Positions 36,131 through 45,323 of a DNA stretch of 64,000 bases are shown here, piece by piece. The stretch comes from UBA10649 sp963700745. Lineage in GTDB: Bacteria; Actinomycetota; Actinomycetes; S36-B12. A model generated the notes under the pieces. That model saw only the letters and a program-made list of their open reading frames with translations. It searched no databases and was not told the origin of the DNA. Numbering within the stretch: the first letter of the stretch is position 1; each line of letters opens with the position of its first letter. The position numbers were made by a program, and so were the translations under genes. Location: positions 346,751-410,750 of the forward strand of contig CAVOYT010000002.1 of assembly GCA_963700745.1 (NCBI GenBank), given 5' to 3'.

Positions 36131-37163
36131 GTGATGAACCGCCCGAGACTCTCCGAGCACACGACGCTCCGCGTCGGCGGGGCGGCGGACGCCTGGATCA
36201 CCGCGGACTCCGAGCCCGCGCTCGTTGCGGCCGTGGTGCGGGCCGATCGTGACGCCGTCCCGGTCCTCGTCCTCGGGGGCGGCAGCAACCTGCTGGTGGC
36301 CGATGCCGGCTTCCCTGGCGTGGTGATCGAGGTGGCGATCCCGGGTATCGCCATCGACGAGGACGGGTCGAGCGTCGACCTCGTCGTCGGTGCGGGCGTG
36401 GAGTGGGATGCCGTCGTGGCCCTCGCGGTGGCGCGCGGCTGGAGCGGCGTCGAGGCGCTCTCCGGGATACCCGGGCGCACCGGCGCCACGCCCATCCAGA
36501 ACGTCGGCGCCTACGGGCAGGACGTCTCCCAGGTGATCACGTCCGTGCGCGCCCTCGATCGCCGATCCGGATCCGTCGTCGACCTCGTGCCCGGCGACTG
36601 CGGCTTCGGCTACCGGACGAGTGTCTTCAAGCGCGATCCTGATCGATGGGTGATCGTGTCCGTCGCGATGCGCCTGGCCCCCCACGGTCTCGGGACGGTG
36701 CGCTACGGCGAGCTGGCCGGAGCCCTCGGCGTGGCGGTTGGCGGCGAGGCCCCGGTGGCGGCGATCCGCACCGCGGTCCTGGCACTGCGGTCCGGCAAGG
36801 GCATGGTGCTCGACGACGCCGATCACGACACCTGGAGTGCCGGGTCCTTCTTCACCAACCCGGTGGTCAGGCGCGGCTGTCGCGGCGTCCGTCCCAGGGG
36901 AGTGCCCGCGCTACCCGGCCGACGAAGGCGTGAAGCTCAGCGCCGCATGGCTGATCGAGCACGCCGGGATCGCGAAGGGGTACGCGCTGGCGTCGCCGGC
37001 CCGGGCCGCCATGTCCAGCAAGCACACCCTTGCCCTGACGAATCGGGGCGGGGCGTCCGCGGAGGACGTGCTGGAACTGGCCCGTCGGATCCGGGCGCGG
37101 GTGGAGGAGCGATACGGGATCACGCTCCAGGCCGAGGTGCGCACCGTCGGCTGCTCGCTGTGA
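36131..37163 (+). CDS. murB: UDP-N-acetylenolpyruvoylglucosamine reductase, one frameshift near 36871
   Basis: FAD- and NADPH-dependent enzyme that completes UDP-MurNAc in peptidoglycan synthesis. Signatures are VLVLGGGSNLLVAD, the FAD loop LSGIPGRTGATPIQNVGAYG, GYRTSVFK and the catalytic-serine segment SAGSFFTNPVV. One extra G at about 36870-36872 breaks the frame there. Removing it gives SAAVAASVPGECPRYP, then VKLSAAWLIEHAG and the terminal VRTVGCSL. The repaired length is about 343 residues. Start GTG 36131 or ATG 36134. murB is normally essential, which argues that the break is a sequence error. Confidence 0.93.
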
Positions 37164-37206
37164 CCGACGGCCGCCGCCGAACTGCGCGAACGCGCTCCGC
37201 GGTCGG

Positions 37207-38409
37207 CTAGGCAGCCTCGGAGAGCAGGGCCGCCATGCGGGTCACGCCCTCGGTGATGTCCGCATCGGACGTGGCATACGACAGCCGCAGGTAGCCCGGC
37301 GTGCCGAACGCCTCGCCGGGGACGACCGCGACCTCGGCCTCGTCGAGGATCACGCCGGCCAGCCCCGCCGACGACTCGATCGCCTGTCCGCGGATCGTGC
37401 GCCCGACCAGGGCCTTCACCGACGGGTAGACGTAGAAGGCACCCTCCGGGGTCGGGCAGGCAACGCCGGGTATGGCGTCCAGCAGGTCGACGATCAGCCG
37501 GCGCCGCCGGTCGAAGGCCACCTTCATCTCGTCCACGGCCGACAGATCCCCGGTGACCGCCGCGAGGGCCGCCATCTGGGAGACGTTGGCCACGTTTGAC
37601 GTCGCGTGCGACTGCAGGTTGGTGGCGGCCTTGACGACGTCGGCGGGCCCGAGCATCCAGCCGACGCGCCAGCCGGTCATGGCGTACGTCTTGGCCACGC
37701 CGTTCACCACCACGCAGCGGTCCGCGAGCTCGGGGACGAGGACGGGCATCGAGGAGAACACCGCGTCGCCGTACACCAGGTGCTCATAGATCTCGTCCGT
37801 GACCACCCACAGGCCGTGCTCCACTGCCCACCGGCCGATCGCCTCGACCTCCGCGGGGGAGTAGACGGCCCCGGTCGGGTTCGACGGCGAGACGAACACG
37901 AGCAGCTTCGTGCGCTCGGTGCGTGCCGCCTCGAGCTGCTCGACCGTGGCGCGATAGCCGGATGTCTCGTCGGTCATCACCTCGACCGGGACGCCCCCGG
38001 CCAGCCGAATGGACTCCGGGTAGGTGGTCCAGTAGGGGGCCGGCAGCAGCACCTCGTCGCCCGGGTCGAGCAGCGCGGCGAAGGCGTTGTAGAGCGCCTG
38101 CTTGCCCCCGTTGGTGACCAGCACCTGGCTCGGCGTCACCGCCAGGCCGGAGTCCCGAAGGGTCTTGGTCGCGATCGCCTCCTTGAGCTCGGGCAGGCCG
38201 CCGGCGGGGGTGTAGCGGTGCCAGCGGGGCTCCGCGCAGGCCAGGATCGCGGCGTCGACGATGTAGCCGGGGGTCGGGAAGTCGGGCTCACCTGCCCCGA
38301 ATCCGATAACCGGTCGCCCGGCGGCCTTCAGGGCCTTCGCCTTGGCGTCCACGGCGAGCGTCGCGGACTCGGTGATGGCGGCGATTCGACGGGAGATGCG
38401 TTCGCTCAT
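37207..38409 (-). CDS. aspC: Class I/II aspartate-type aminotransferase
   Basis: PLP-dependent fold-type I aminotransferase of 400 residues. Motifs are VIGFGAGEPDFPTPGYI, LVTNGGKQALYNAFAAL, the NPTG motif VSPSNPTGAVY, DEIYEHLVYG, and the PLP lysine in NGVAKTYAMTGWRVGWM, with the substrate Arg region near LRLSYATSDADI. It is in the position of the aspartate aminotransferase gene of the secE region in actinobacteria. Prephenate aminotransferase activity is also known in this subgroup and cannot be excluded. It reads opposite to its neighbours. Confidence 0.9.
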   Translation of the reverse strand: MSERISRRIAAITESATLAVDAKAKALKAAGRPVIGFGAGEPDFPTPGYIVDAAILACAEPRWHRYTPAGGLPELKEAIATKTLRDSGLAVTPSQVLVTNGGKQALYNAFAALLDPGDEVLLPAPYWTTYPESIRLAGGVPVEVMTDETSGYRATVEQLEAARTERTKLLVFVSPSNPTGAVYSPAEVEAIGRWAVEHGLWVVTDEIYEHLVYGDAVFSSMPVLVPELADRCVVVNGVAKTYAMTGWRVGWMLGPADVVKAATNLQSHATSNVANVSQMAALAAVTGDLSAVDEMKVAFDRRRRLIVDLLDAIPGVACPTPEGAFYVYPSVKALVGRTIRGQAIESSAGLAGVILDEAEVAVVPGEAFGTPGYLRLSYATSDADITEGVTRMAALLSEAA

Positions 38410-38559
38410 GCGCCCATCCTTGCAGCCCGAGGACCGCCAGCGGCAGCCCCGGGTGCGGGACCGGATTGGACCACGTTGAGGGGCGGCCCGTAGACTCCCA
38501 CCGCGAAAGAGGTCGGCGGCAGCCTGCCCTCCGACGCGTCATCGGGGCCACGGCTCCGA

Positions 38560-38632
38560 AGGGTCGTAGCTCAATTGGTAGAGCACCGGTCTCCAAAACC
38601 GGCGGTTGGGGGTTCAAGTCCCTCCGGCCCTG
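38560..38632 (+). tRNA. tRNA-Trp (CCA)
   Basis: Acceptor AGGGTCG pairs with CGGCCCT, the anticodon loop CTCCAAA gives CCA, and T-loop TTCAAGT is canonical; the discriminator is G. It is placed 65 bases before secE, the usual actinobacterial arrangement, so it may be co-transcribed. Confidence 0.95.
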
Positions 38633-38697
38633 CGAAGGCACGACGAAGAACCGCTTGCGGGAGCCGCCCGCGAGCCGGCACTGAGAGGTTGGACGGT

Positions 38698-38955
38698 ATG
38701 ACCGACACCGACGCCCTACCCGACCGTGGGTCGGACGGACATGGTCCGAAGGACCAGTCCCGGGGCAACGTGTTCTCCCGTCTTGCCCTCTTCATCCGGC
38801 AGGTCGTCGCCGAGCTGCGGAAGGTCATCTGGCCGACCCGCAAGGAACTGATCGCCTACACCACGGTCGTGGTCTTCTTCGTCCTGGTCATGGCCGGGAT
38901 CATCGCCGCCTTCGACTACGTCTTCACCAGGGGAGTGCTGTTCGTCTTCGGATGA
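38698..38955 (+). CDS. secE: Preprotein translocase subunit SecE
   Basis: Single-span SecYEG subunit of 85 residues. The hydrophilic N-terminal ~40 residues precede the conserved amphipathic helix QVVAELRKVIWPTRKELIAY and one transmembrane helix (TTVVVFFVLVMAGIIAAF). The start is ATG 38698 with a GAGAGG-like site upstream. It is followed by nusG after 52 bases, the classical secE-nusG pair. Confidence 0.95.
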   Translation: MTDTDALPDRGSDGHGPKDQSRGNVFSRLALFIRQVVAELRKVIWPTRKELIAYTTVVVFFVLVMAGIIAAFDYVFTRGVLFVFG

Positions 38956-39007
38956 CGTCACCCCGACTCCCGGCTTCCCCGCACTCGACTCAAGGAGATT
39001 GACCACC

Positions 39008-39899
39008 GTGTCCGATCAGGACCTCACGTCCCCCACGACCGACCCGTTCGCGACGACGCCCGCCGTGACCGACGCGGTTGAGGACGCCGCCGCTGAGCTG
39101 CCCGCCGAGGAGGTCGCCGAGGCGATCATCGAGGCCGAGGAGGCGGTGGAGGAGGCCGAGGAGGTCGTCGAGCAGGCCGCGGAGATCGAGACCGTCGAGG
39201 AGGCGGAGGAGATCGTCGAGGACGCCGAGGCTGTCGAGGCCGTCGAGGACGCCGCTGTGAGGACGCGTGGACGACGAGGAGGAGGACGAGGACCCGGTCG
39301 CCACCTTCCGTGAGCAGATGCGCACGGCCCCGGGCGACTGGTACGTCATCCACTCGTACGCCGGCTACGAGAACAAGGTCAAGGGCAACATCGAGACCCG
39401 CATCACCACCATGAACATGGAGGACTACATCTTCCAGGTCGAGGTGCCGATGGAGGAGGTCACCGAGATCAAGAGCGGCGTGCGAAAGCTCGTCCGGCGG
39501 AACAAGTTCCCCGGGTACGTGCTGGTCCGCATGGAGCTGACCGACGAGTCCTGGGGAGCCATTCGGCACACCCCGGGCGTCACCGGGTTCGTGGGCCACG
39601 GGCACCAGCCTGCGCCGCTGTCGCTCGACGAGGTCGTCAACATCCTGGCTCCGACTCCTGAGAAGAAGTCGGCCGCCGCCGGCGGGACGCCCACCAGCGG
39701 TGGGGTCGCCCCGGCCGAGCAGATCGAGGTCGACTTCGCGGTCGGTGACTCCGTCACCGTCGTCGATGGTCCGTTCGCGACCTTGCACGCCACAGTCTCC
39801 GAGATCAACATCGAGGCCCAGAAGGTCACCGGCCTGGTCGAGATCTTCGGACGCGAGACCCCCGTGGAGCTGGCCTTCAGCCAGATCCACAAGAACTAG
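39008..39899 (+). CDS. nusG: Transcription antitermination factor NusG, one frameshift near 39260
   Basis: RNA polymerase-associated elongation factor. GTG 39008 follows AAGGAG. The first ~85 residues are a strongly acidic Glu/Val/Ala extension, as seen in actinobacterial NusG. The conserved domain begins FREQMRTAPGDWYVIHSYAG, then RKLVRRNKFPGYVLVRM, and the C-terminal KOW domain has FAVGDSVTVVDGPFATLHA. One extra base within 39252-39266 separates the acidic tail from the core; both sides are clearly NusG. The repaired length is about 296 residues. It precedes rplK by 66 bases. Confidence 0.94.
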
Positions 39900-39965
39900 C
39901 AGCACCGCACCACCCCCAGAAGGCGCCGCCTTCCGGGGCAACGACAACGAAGGACCCGACACACC

Positions 39966-40400
39966 ATGGCACCGAAGACGAAGAAGGTTGCCGGCCTGAT
40001 CAAGTTGCAGATCCAGGCTGGGGCCGCCAACCCGGCGCCGCCGGTCGGCCCCGCGCTGGGTCAGCACGGCGTCAACATCATGGAGTTCTGCAAGGCCTAC
40101 AACGCGGCCACGGAGAACCAGCGCGGCAATGTGATCCCGGTCGAGATCACGGTCTACGAGGACCGCTCGTTCGACTTCACGCTCAAGACGCCGCCGGCGT
40201 CCCGACTCATCCTCAAGGCCGCGGGCCTCGAGAAGGGCTCGGGCAACGCCCCCAAGGTCAAGGCAGGTTCGATCACGCGTGCTCAGTGCCGTGAGATCGC
40301 CGAGACCAAGATGCCCGACCTCAACGCCAACGACGTCGACGCCGCGATGAAGATCATCGAGGGCACGGCGCGTCAGATGGGCATCACCGTCGCCGGCTGA
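39966..40400 (+). CDS. rplK: Ribosomal protein L11
   Basis: 50S protein of 144 residues that binds the GTPase-centre rRNA. The whole protein is typical: KKVAGLIKLQIQAGAANPAP, PVGPALGQHGVNIMEFCKAY and the C-terminal rRNA-binding part ending MKIIEGTARQMGITVAG. ATG 39966 follows a GAAGGA site. It pairs with rplA downstream, the L11 operon. Confidence 0.98.
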   Translation: MAPKTKKVAGLIKLQIQAGAANPAPPVGPALGQHGVNIMEFCKAYNAATENQRGNVIPVEITVYEDRSFDFTLKTPPASRLILKAAGLEKGSGNAPKVKAGSITRAQCREIAETKMPDLNANDVDAAMKIIEGTARQMGITVAG

Positions 40401-40475
40401 CCCGCCGGCACATCACCACCCCACGCGTGGGAGAGCCAGCGCGGCTCGCCAACCACAACCTGCGAAGGAGCAGAG

Positions 40476-41189
40476 ATGAAGCGCAGCAAGGCCTACCGGG
40501 CCGCAGTAGAGAAGATCGACCCCGACGAGCTGTACGCCCCGCTCACGGCGGTCCGCCTGGTCAAGGAGACCACGGCCACGAAGTTCGATCCCACCGTTGA
40601 GGTCTCGATGCGCCTTGGCGTCGACCCCCGCAAGGCGGACCAGATGGTGCGCGGCACCGTCAACCTCCCCCACGGCACCGGCAAGACCGCCCGGGTCCTG
40701 GTCTTCGCCAACGGGGAGAAGGCTGACGAGGCACGCGCCGCCGGCGCCGACTTCGTGGGCGGCGACGACATGATCGACAAGGTCAAGGGTGGCTGGACGG
40801 ACTTCGACGCGGCTGTCGCGACTCCCGACCTCATGGGCAAGGTGGGCACCCTGGGCAAGGTCCTCGGACCGCGCGGCCTGATGCCGAACCCGAAGACCGG
40901 CACCGTCACGATGGACGTCGCCAAGGCGGTCAACGAGATCAAGGGCGGCAAGATCGAGTTCCGCGTGGACAAGCACTCGAACCTCGCGTTCCCCATCGGC
41001 AAGGCCTCCTTCTCGGACGAGGCTCTGGTGGAGAACTACGGGGCTGCGCTCGACGAGATCATGCGGCTGAAGCCCTCGGCTGCGAAGGGCCGCTACGTGC
41101 GCAAGGCCACCATGTCCTCCACGATGGGCCCGGGCGTCCCGCTCGACCCGAACCGTGTCAAGAACCTCATGTCGGAGGACGAGGTCTAG
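40476..41189 (+). CDS. rplA: Ribosomal protein L1
   Basis: 50S protein of 237 residues, the L1 stalk. Conserved FDPTVEVSMRLGVDPRKADQ, the central GGDDMIDKVKGGW and KVLGPRGLMPNPKTGTVT are present. GAAGGAG precedes ATG 40476. The 75-base rplK-rplA gap holds a small GC hairpin around GAGCCAGCGCGGCTC, which could be an L1 autoregulatory site, but that is not shown. A clear terminator follows. Confidence 0.98.
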   Translation: MKRSKAYRAAVEKIDPDELYAPLTAVRLVKETTATKFDPTVEVSMRLGVDPRKADQMVRGTVNLPHGTGKTARVLVFANGEKADEARAAGADFVGGDDMIDKVKGGWTDFDAAVATPDLMGKVGTLGKVLGPRGLMPNPKTGTVTMDVAKAVNEIKGGKIEFRVDKHSNLAFPIGKASFSDEALVENYGAALDEIMRLKPSAAKGRYVRKATMSSTMGPGVPLDPNRVKNLMSEDEV

Positions 41190-41207
41190 CCCACGCGACA
41201 TTCTCAG

Positions 41208-41244
41208 GAAGCGGTCCGGTGCAAAACGGGCCGCTTCTTGTTTT
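41208..41244 (+). terminator. Rho-independent terminator of rplKA
   Basis: Stem GAAGCGG(T)CCG / CGG(G)CCGCTTC with the loop GTGCAAAA, followed by TTGTTTT. Good stem and T-tract, 19 bases after the rplA stop. Confidence 0.85.
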
Positions 41245-41254
41245 CCCGTTCCGG

Positions 41255-41309
41255 TTGACCGACCCTGCCTGCGGCGTGACACTTGCGGACTGGGGTCCGC
41301 GCAAGTGTC
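41255..41309 (+). promoter_or_regulatory. Putative liv promoter with overlapping inverted repeat
   Basis: A -35-like TTGACC (41255-41260) is separated by 17 bases from GACACT (41278-41283). The latter begins a near-perfect inverted repeat, GACACTTGCGGAC / GTCCGCGCAAGTGTC (two-base bulge), ending at 41309. An inverted repeat over the -10 and start region is the usual layout of a repressor operator. A transcribed hairpin is the alternative. livG starts 29 bases later. Confidence 0.45.
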
Positions 41310-41337
41310 TTGGCGTTCGTGGTGAGGGGAGCACGCC

Positions 41338-42111
41338 TTGAGTGATGACGCTCTCCTCCGCCTGACCGATATCCGAGTCAAGCTGAGCGGCCTGCAGATC
41401 CTCGACGGCGTGAGCATCGAGGTGCCCCAGGGCAAGGTCACCGGACTGATCGGCCCGAACGGGGCGGGCAAGACCACGGTCTTCAACGTCATCAGCGGAT
41501 TCCTCAAGCAGGACTCCGGCCAGGTGCATTACGAGGGCCGGCCGCTCAAGCACATCCGTGCCCACCGGCTGACCAAGATGGGGATCTCACGGACTCTGCA
41601 GGGCGTCGGCCTGTTCGCCAGCCTGAGCGCGCTCGAGAACGTTGTCATCGGCGGGTCATCGCACGTGCGAAGTGGCCTCCTGTCGCAATCCCTGGCGATG
41701 CCATGGACCGACGTCGAGACCGAGCGGCTTCGGACCCGGGCGTTGGACGTCATGGCGGAAATGGGGATCGCGGACGAGGCGAATCGGCTGCCCGGCGAGC
41801 TGCCGTATCCGGTTCAGAAGAAGGTTGCGATGGCGCGGGCGTTGGTGTCCGATCCGAAGGTGCTGCTGCTCGATGAGCCGGCCGGCGGCATCGGGGTCGC
41901 CGACATGGCCGACCTCGAGCGGCTGATCCGTAGTTGGGTGCCCGAGCGCACTGTCCTCCTCGTGGAGCATCACATGGAGCTCGTGATGGAGGTGTGCGAC
42001 CTGATCTGGGTACTGGACGCGGGACGGGTGATCGCATCCGGCACACCCGACGAAGTGCGCAACGATCCGGCCGTCCTGGCCGCCTACCTCGGAGACGAGG
42101 GGGCCGCCTGA
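41338..42111 (+). CDS. livG: Branched-chain amino-acid-type ABC transporter ATPase LivG
   Basis: ABC ATPase of the HAAT family, 257 residues. Walker A is GPNGAGKTT, Walker B is VLLLDEPAGG, and the switch His is in LLVEHHMELVMEVCD. The signature is the LivG-like ELPYPVQKKVAMARAL rather than LSGGQ. TTG at 41338 is supported by GAGGGGAG. Its stop overlaps the livF start (TGATG). It is the first gene of a livG-F-H-M-K set on the + strand, behind its own putative promoter. Confidence 0.9.
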   Translation: MSDDALLRLTDIRVKLSGLQILDGVSIEVPQGKVTGLIGPNGAGKTTVFNVISGFLKQDSGQVHYEGRPLKHIRAHRLTKMGISRTLQGVGLFASLSALENVVIGGSSHVRSGLLSQSLAMPWTDVETERLRTRALDVMAEMGIADEANRLPGELPYPVQKKVAMARALVSDPKVLLLDEPAGGIGVADMADLERLIRSWVPERTVLLVEHHMELVMEVCDLIWVLDAGRVIASGTPDEVRNDPAVLAAYLGDEGAA

Positions 42112-42815
42112 TGCTGTCCGTCACCGATCTCTCCGTCAGCTATGGACCGGTACAAGCTCTGTCGCACGTGTCGCTCGAGGTCCCGCGCGGAGAGGTCACG
42201 TCGGTGATCGGCGCGAACGGGGCCGGCAAGTCCACCCTGATGCGGACCCTCGCCGGCCTGGTCAAGCCGGGTTCGGGCTCGGCCACGCTGGACGGACGGG
42301 TGCTGACCGGGCACAAGGCCGAAGACGTTGTGCGGATGGGAGTCTCACTCGTACCGGAGGGCCGCTCGACGGTTCCGGAACTGACTGTGGACGAGAACCT
42401 CAGACTGGGCGGCATGTGGCGCGGTCGCGCCGATCGCGCGGCCTCGCAGGCCGAGGTCTTCGACCTGTTCCCCGTGCTCGGGGAGCGACGCAGCCTGCGT
42501 GCCGACACGCTGAGCGGCGGTGAGCGCCAGCAGCTCGCCATCGGGCGCGCGCTGATGTGCGCACCGGAATGCCTGCTCCTTGACGAGCCGTCGCTCGGCC
42601 TCGCGCCGCTCATCGTCACCCAGATCCTCGAGCTGGTGAAGCGCCTGGCGGTCGAGGCCAACATCGCCGTCCTGCTCGTCGAGCAGAACGCCGTCACCGC
42701 CTTGCGGGTGGCGCACACGGGCGTCGTTCTCAATCTCGGTCAGGTTGTCATGGCGGGCAGCGCCGCCGACATCGCCTCGCATGAGGAGCTGCGCCATGCG
42801 TACCTGGGCTACTAG
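42111..42815 (+). CDS. livF: Branched-chain amino-acid-type ABC transporter ATPase LivF
   Basis: Second ATPase of the HAAT importer, 234 residues: LSVSYGPVQALSHVSLEVPRG, Walker A GANGAGKST, VPEGRSTVPELTVDENL, signature LSGGERQQLAIGRAL, Walker B CLLLDEPSLGLAP and the LVEQN switch, all typical LivF. ATG 42111 overlaps the livG stop. The last residues read RHAYLGY, the standard LivF ending. LivG and LivF form the nucleotide-binding heterodimer beneath LivH and LivM. Confidence 0.92.
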   Translation: MLSVTDLSVSYGPVQALSHVSLEVPRGEVTSVIGANGAGKSTLMRTLAGLVKPGSGSATLDGRVLTGHKAEDVVRMGVSLVPEGRSTVPELTVDENLRLGGMWRGRADRAASQAEVFDLFPVLGERRSLRADTLSGGERQQLAIGRALMCAPECLLLDEPSLGLAPLIVTQILELVKRLAVEANIAVLLVEQNAVTALRVAHTGVVLNLGQVVMAGSAADIASHEELRHAYLGY

Positions 42816-42834
42816 GCGGCGGGGGGCGACGTCG

Positions 42835-43714
42835 ATGACGCAGTTCGTCGACTACGTCCTGGGCGGCATCGGTTCCGGCGCGATCATCGCGCTGATGGCG
42901 CTGGCTCTCGTGCTGACGTGGCGCGCCACCCGCGTGGTGAACTTCGCCCAGGTCGGTCAGGCGATGTTCACCACCTTCATCGCGCTCTCGCTGCAGACGC
43001 TGACCGGATCCTGGCTGTTCGCCCTTGTCGGGGCCATCGTTGCGGGTGCGATCCTCGGCGTCATCGTCCAGTACCTCGTGCTCCGACCGGTCAAGCGCAT
43101 GGACACGTCCGGTGCGATCATCGCCACCTTCGGTGTGCTCATCGCCCTGCAGGCGGCGGCGGGAATGATCTGGGGCGGAGACAGCCAGGCGTATCCGCAG
43201 CCCTTCGGCAACACGGCCCTCACGCTGTTCGGTCGAGAGTGGCCGGTGACGGCCTACGACCTGATCGTGATCGGGTTCGCGGCGGTGATGGTCGTTGCGC
43301 TGACGCTCCTGTTCACCCGCACGTCCCTTGGCCTGGCCATGCGCGCCACCGCCTTCAATCCCGAGGTCGCGCGACTCTCCGGGGTCCGCGTCAGTCGGAC
43401 GCTCACGATCGGCTGGGCCCTGGCGGGCATCGTCGGCGCGGTTGCCGGTGTCCTCGTGGCGCCCTGCCTCCACGTTGTCGCCGAACAGCTTCGACATCCT
43501 GCTCGTCTTCGCCTTCACCGCGGCGGTGATCGGCGGCCTGGACAGCCTGATCGGCGCCGTCTCCATGGGCATCGCAACCGGCCTGATCCTGTCCATCGTG
43601 TCGGGGTACAGCGACTCGTCCAACGCACCAGTGGTCGCGCTCGTGCTGCTGGCCCTCAACCTCGCCATCAAGCCGGACGGCATCTTCGGCCACAACAAGG
43701 CCCGATCGGTCTAG
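42835..43714 (+). CDS. livH: ABC transporter permease LivH, one frameshift near 43463
   Basis: Membrane permease of the LivH type, about 292 residues after repair and 8 helices: TQFVDYVLGGIGSGAIIALM, TWRATRVVNFAQVGQAMF, TSLGLAMRATAFNPEVARLSGV. One extra C in GCGCCCTGCC (43461-43464) breaks the frame. Deleting it gives APASTLSPNSFDILLVFAFT, the conserved helix FTAAVIGGLDSLIGAVSMG and the tail KPDGIFGHNKARSV. As written, the broken frame reads through into livM and simulates an LivH-LivM fusion, which is an artefact. ATG 42835 lies 19 bases after the livF stop. Confidence 0.9.
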
Positions 43715-43722
43715 GGGGACGC

Positions 43723-45144
43723 ATGCGTGAGCTCACGCGCCTCCCGGGCGCTCGACTGGTCCTGCACGCGGCTGTGGTCATTGCGATCTGGCTGGGCATG
43801 ACGTGGGTCAACAACACCGTGGACCCGCTCATGAACTACTACATCGCACTGGTGGCGATGTACGCGACGGCGATGTTCGGCATGGTGATCCTCGTCGGCC
43901 TGTCGGGTCAGGTGTCGCTGGGCAATGGCGCGCTCATGGCCATCGGCGGCTACATGTTCGCCCTCACCACGCTGAACTGGGAGACCGTACCGATCCTCGG
44001 AATCCCGATGAACGCCGTCTGGGCGATGGTGTTCGCCGCGGTCGGGGGACTGGTCTTCGGCCTGCTGATCGGCGTGCTCGGTGCCCGGCTGCGCGGCCCC
44101 TATCTGGCTGGTCTGACGCTCGGGATCGCGGTCGGCATCCCGGCCATCGCCAACCGGTTCCCCGACCTGTTCGGCGGGGAGACCGGCCTGCAGATCACGG
44201 TTCCCTACCCCGACGGCGGGTACGCGCCGATTGTGGAGGCAGAGACCGATCAGTTCGTCGAGGAGCTGCCGACCGGGCAGGATCCGCTGGCGTCGGACGC
44301 CCCGACCGCGGGCTCGGATGACCTGTTGACGGTGGACAACTTCCCGTCGGGGGATGCGTCGGTGTCGCCGGATGACCTGCTGACGGTGGACAACTTCCCG
44401 TCGGGGGATGCGTCGGTGTCGCCGGATGACCTGTTGACGGTGGACAACTTCCCGTCGGGGGATGCGTCGGTGTCGCCGGATGACCTGTTGACGGTGGACA
44501 ACTTCCCGTCGGACGGGGCGAGTCCGGACGCGTCCAGCCTGGATCTGAGTGGCGTCGATCCGGGCGCGACGGACCTGACCGGTGGAACCGACGGAATCGA
44601 CGTCGGCTTCATCCTCGAGCGGTGGCAGGCGTCGCTGGCGGTGGCGGTCGCCTGCATCGTCGGCTTCGTCGCGCTCAATCTCGTGCGCGGTCGTCAGGGC
44701 CGGGTGTGGCGCGCCGTGCGGGACGACCCGATCGCGGCCGCCGTGTCCGGAATCTCCCCGGCGGGCTCGAAGGTGTCTGCCTTCGTGGTGAGCAGCGTCT
44801 TCGCTGCCCTGTCGGGAGCGGTGTTCGCGCAGATCCTCGCCTACGTCGGACCGGGGGCGTTCGGCCTCGGGCTCTCGCTCTCCCTCCTGGTCGGCATCGT
44901 CCTCGGTGGCAGGTCGTCCCTCGTCGGCGCGATCATCGGCGCGGTGCTTTTGGTCTGGTTGCCCGAGTTCGTCCTGAGTCTGTCGAACGACCGTGGCTGG
45001 AACGAGCAGGTCACGAACAACGCGCCCAATCTCATCTACGGGCTGCTCGTGGTCCTGGTGGTGCTGATCGCGCCGGGCGGCATCGTCGGAACCCTGCAAG
45101 CGCTTGTATCGCGCGTGGCCGCGAGAACGTCTCGAAGCCGTTAG
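43723..45144 (+). CDS. livM: ABC transporter permease LivM with repeat-containing insertion
   Basis: Second permease, 473 residues against about 320-360 usual. AGGGGGAC precedes ATG 43723. The N-terminal helices (QVSLGNGALMAIGGYMFALT, RLRGPYLAGLTLGIAVGIPA) and the C-terminal half (QGRVWRAVRDDPIAAAVSGI, GLLVVLVVLIAPGGIVG) are normal LivM. Between them, about residues 165-290, an extracytoplasmic loop is expanded by an acidic, Ser/Asp/Pro-rich stretch with 18-residue repeats starting DDLLTVDNFPSGDASVSP. The insertion is in frame and has no cysteines. It may be a flexible surface linker. Confidence 0.9.
   Translation: MRELTRLPGARLVLHAAVVIAIWLGMTWVNNTVDPLMNYYIALVAMYATAMFGMVILVGLSGQVSLGNGALMAIGGYMFALTTLNWETVPILGIPMNAVWAMVFAAVGGLVFGLLIGVLGARLRGPYLAGLTLGIAVGIPAIANRFPDLFGGETGLQITVPYPDGGYAPIVEAETDQFVEELPTGQDPLASDAPTAGSDDLLTVDNFPSGDASVSPDDLLTVDNFPSGDASVSPDDLLTVDNFPSGDASVSPDDLLTVDNFPSDGASPDASSLDLSGVDPGATDLTGGTDGIDVGFILERWQASLAVAVACIVGFVALNLVRGRQGRVWRAVRDDPIAAAVSGISPAGSKVSAFVVSSVFAALSGAVFAQILAYVGPGAFGLGLSLSLLVGIVLGGRSSLVGAIIGAVLLVWLPEFVLSLSNDRGWNEQVTNNAPNLIYGLLVVLVVLIAPGGIVGTLQALVSRVAARTSRSR
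44317..44511 (+). repeat. 54-base tandem repeat inside livM
   Basis: Three full 54-base units start at 44317, 44371 and 44425, and a partial fourth (about 33 bases) starts at 44479. Units are nearly identical; unit 2 differs by one silent T-to-C change (CTG for TTG). Each encodes 18 residues, DDLLTVDNFPSGDASVSP. Near identity at DNA level suggests recent duplication. Confidence 0.95.
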
Positions 45145-45323
45145 TCGATAGCGGTTGCAACAGGAGTCCGTGAGGCATACGTTCCGGTCTTGATACGGCT
45201 GGGGCGCCACTGCTGCGCCCCGGACGCAGTCACGGCGAGGCGACGACGACCAACGATGACCAGCATCTCGACGGAACACACTTCGACATACCGGCACCCA
45301 GCCCGGCCGATGAGAGGAAACCA

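Noticed and set aside
44317..44511. CRISPR-like array
   Set aside because: The 54-base units abut with no spacers, are in frame within livM and encode a peptide repeat; no cas genes are present.
42745..45144. A single long LivH-LivM fusion protein
   Set aside because: It arises only because one extra C near 43463 shifts livH into the frame of livM; the true livH ends at 43714 and livM has its own ribosome site and ATG at 43723.
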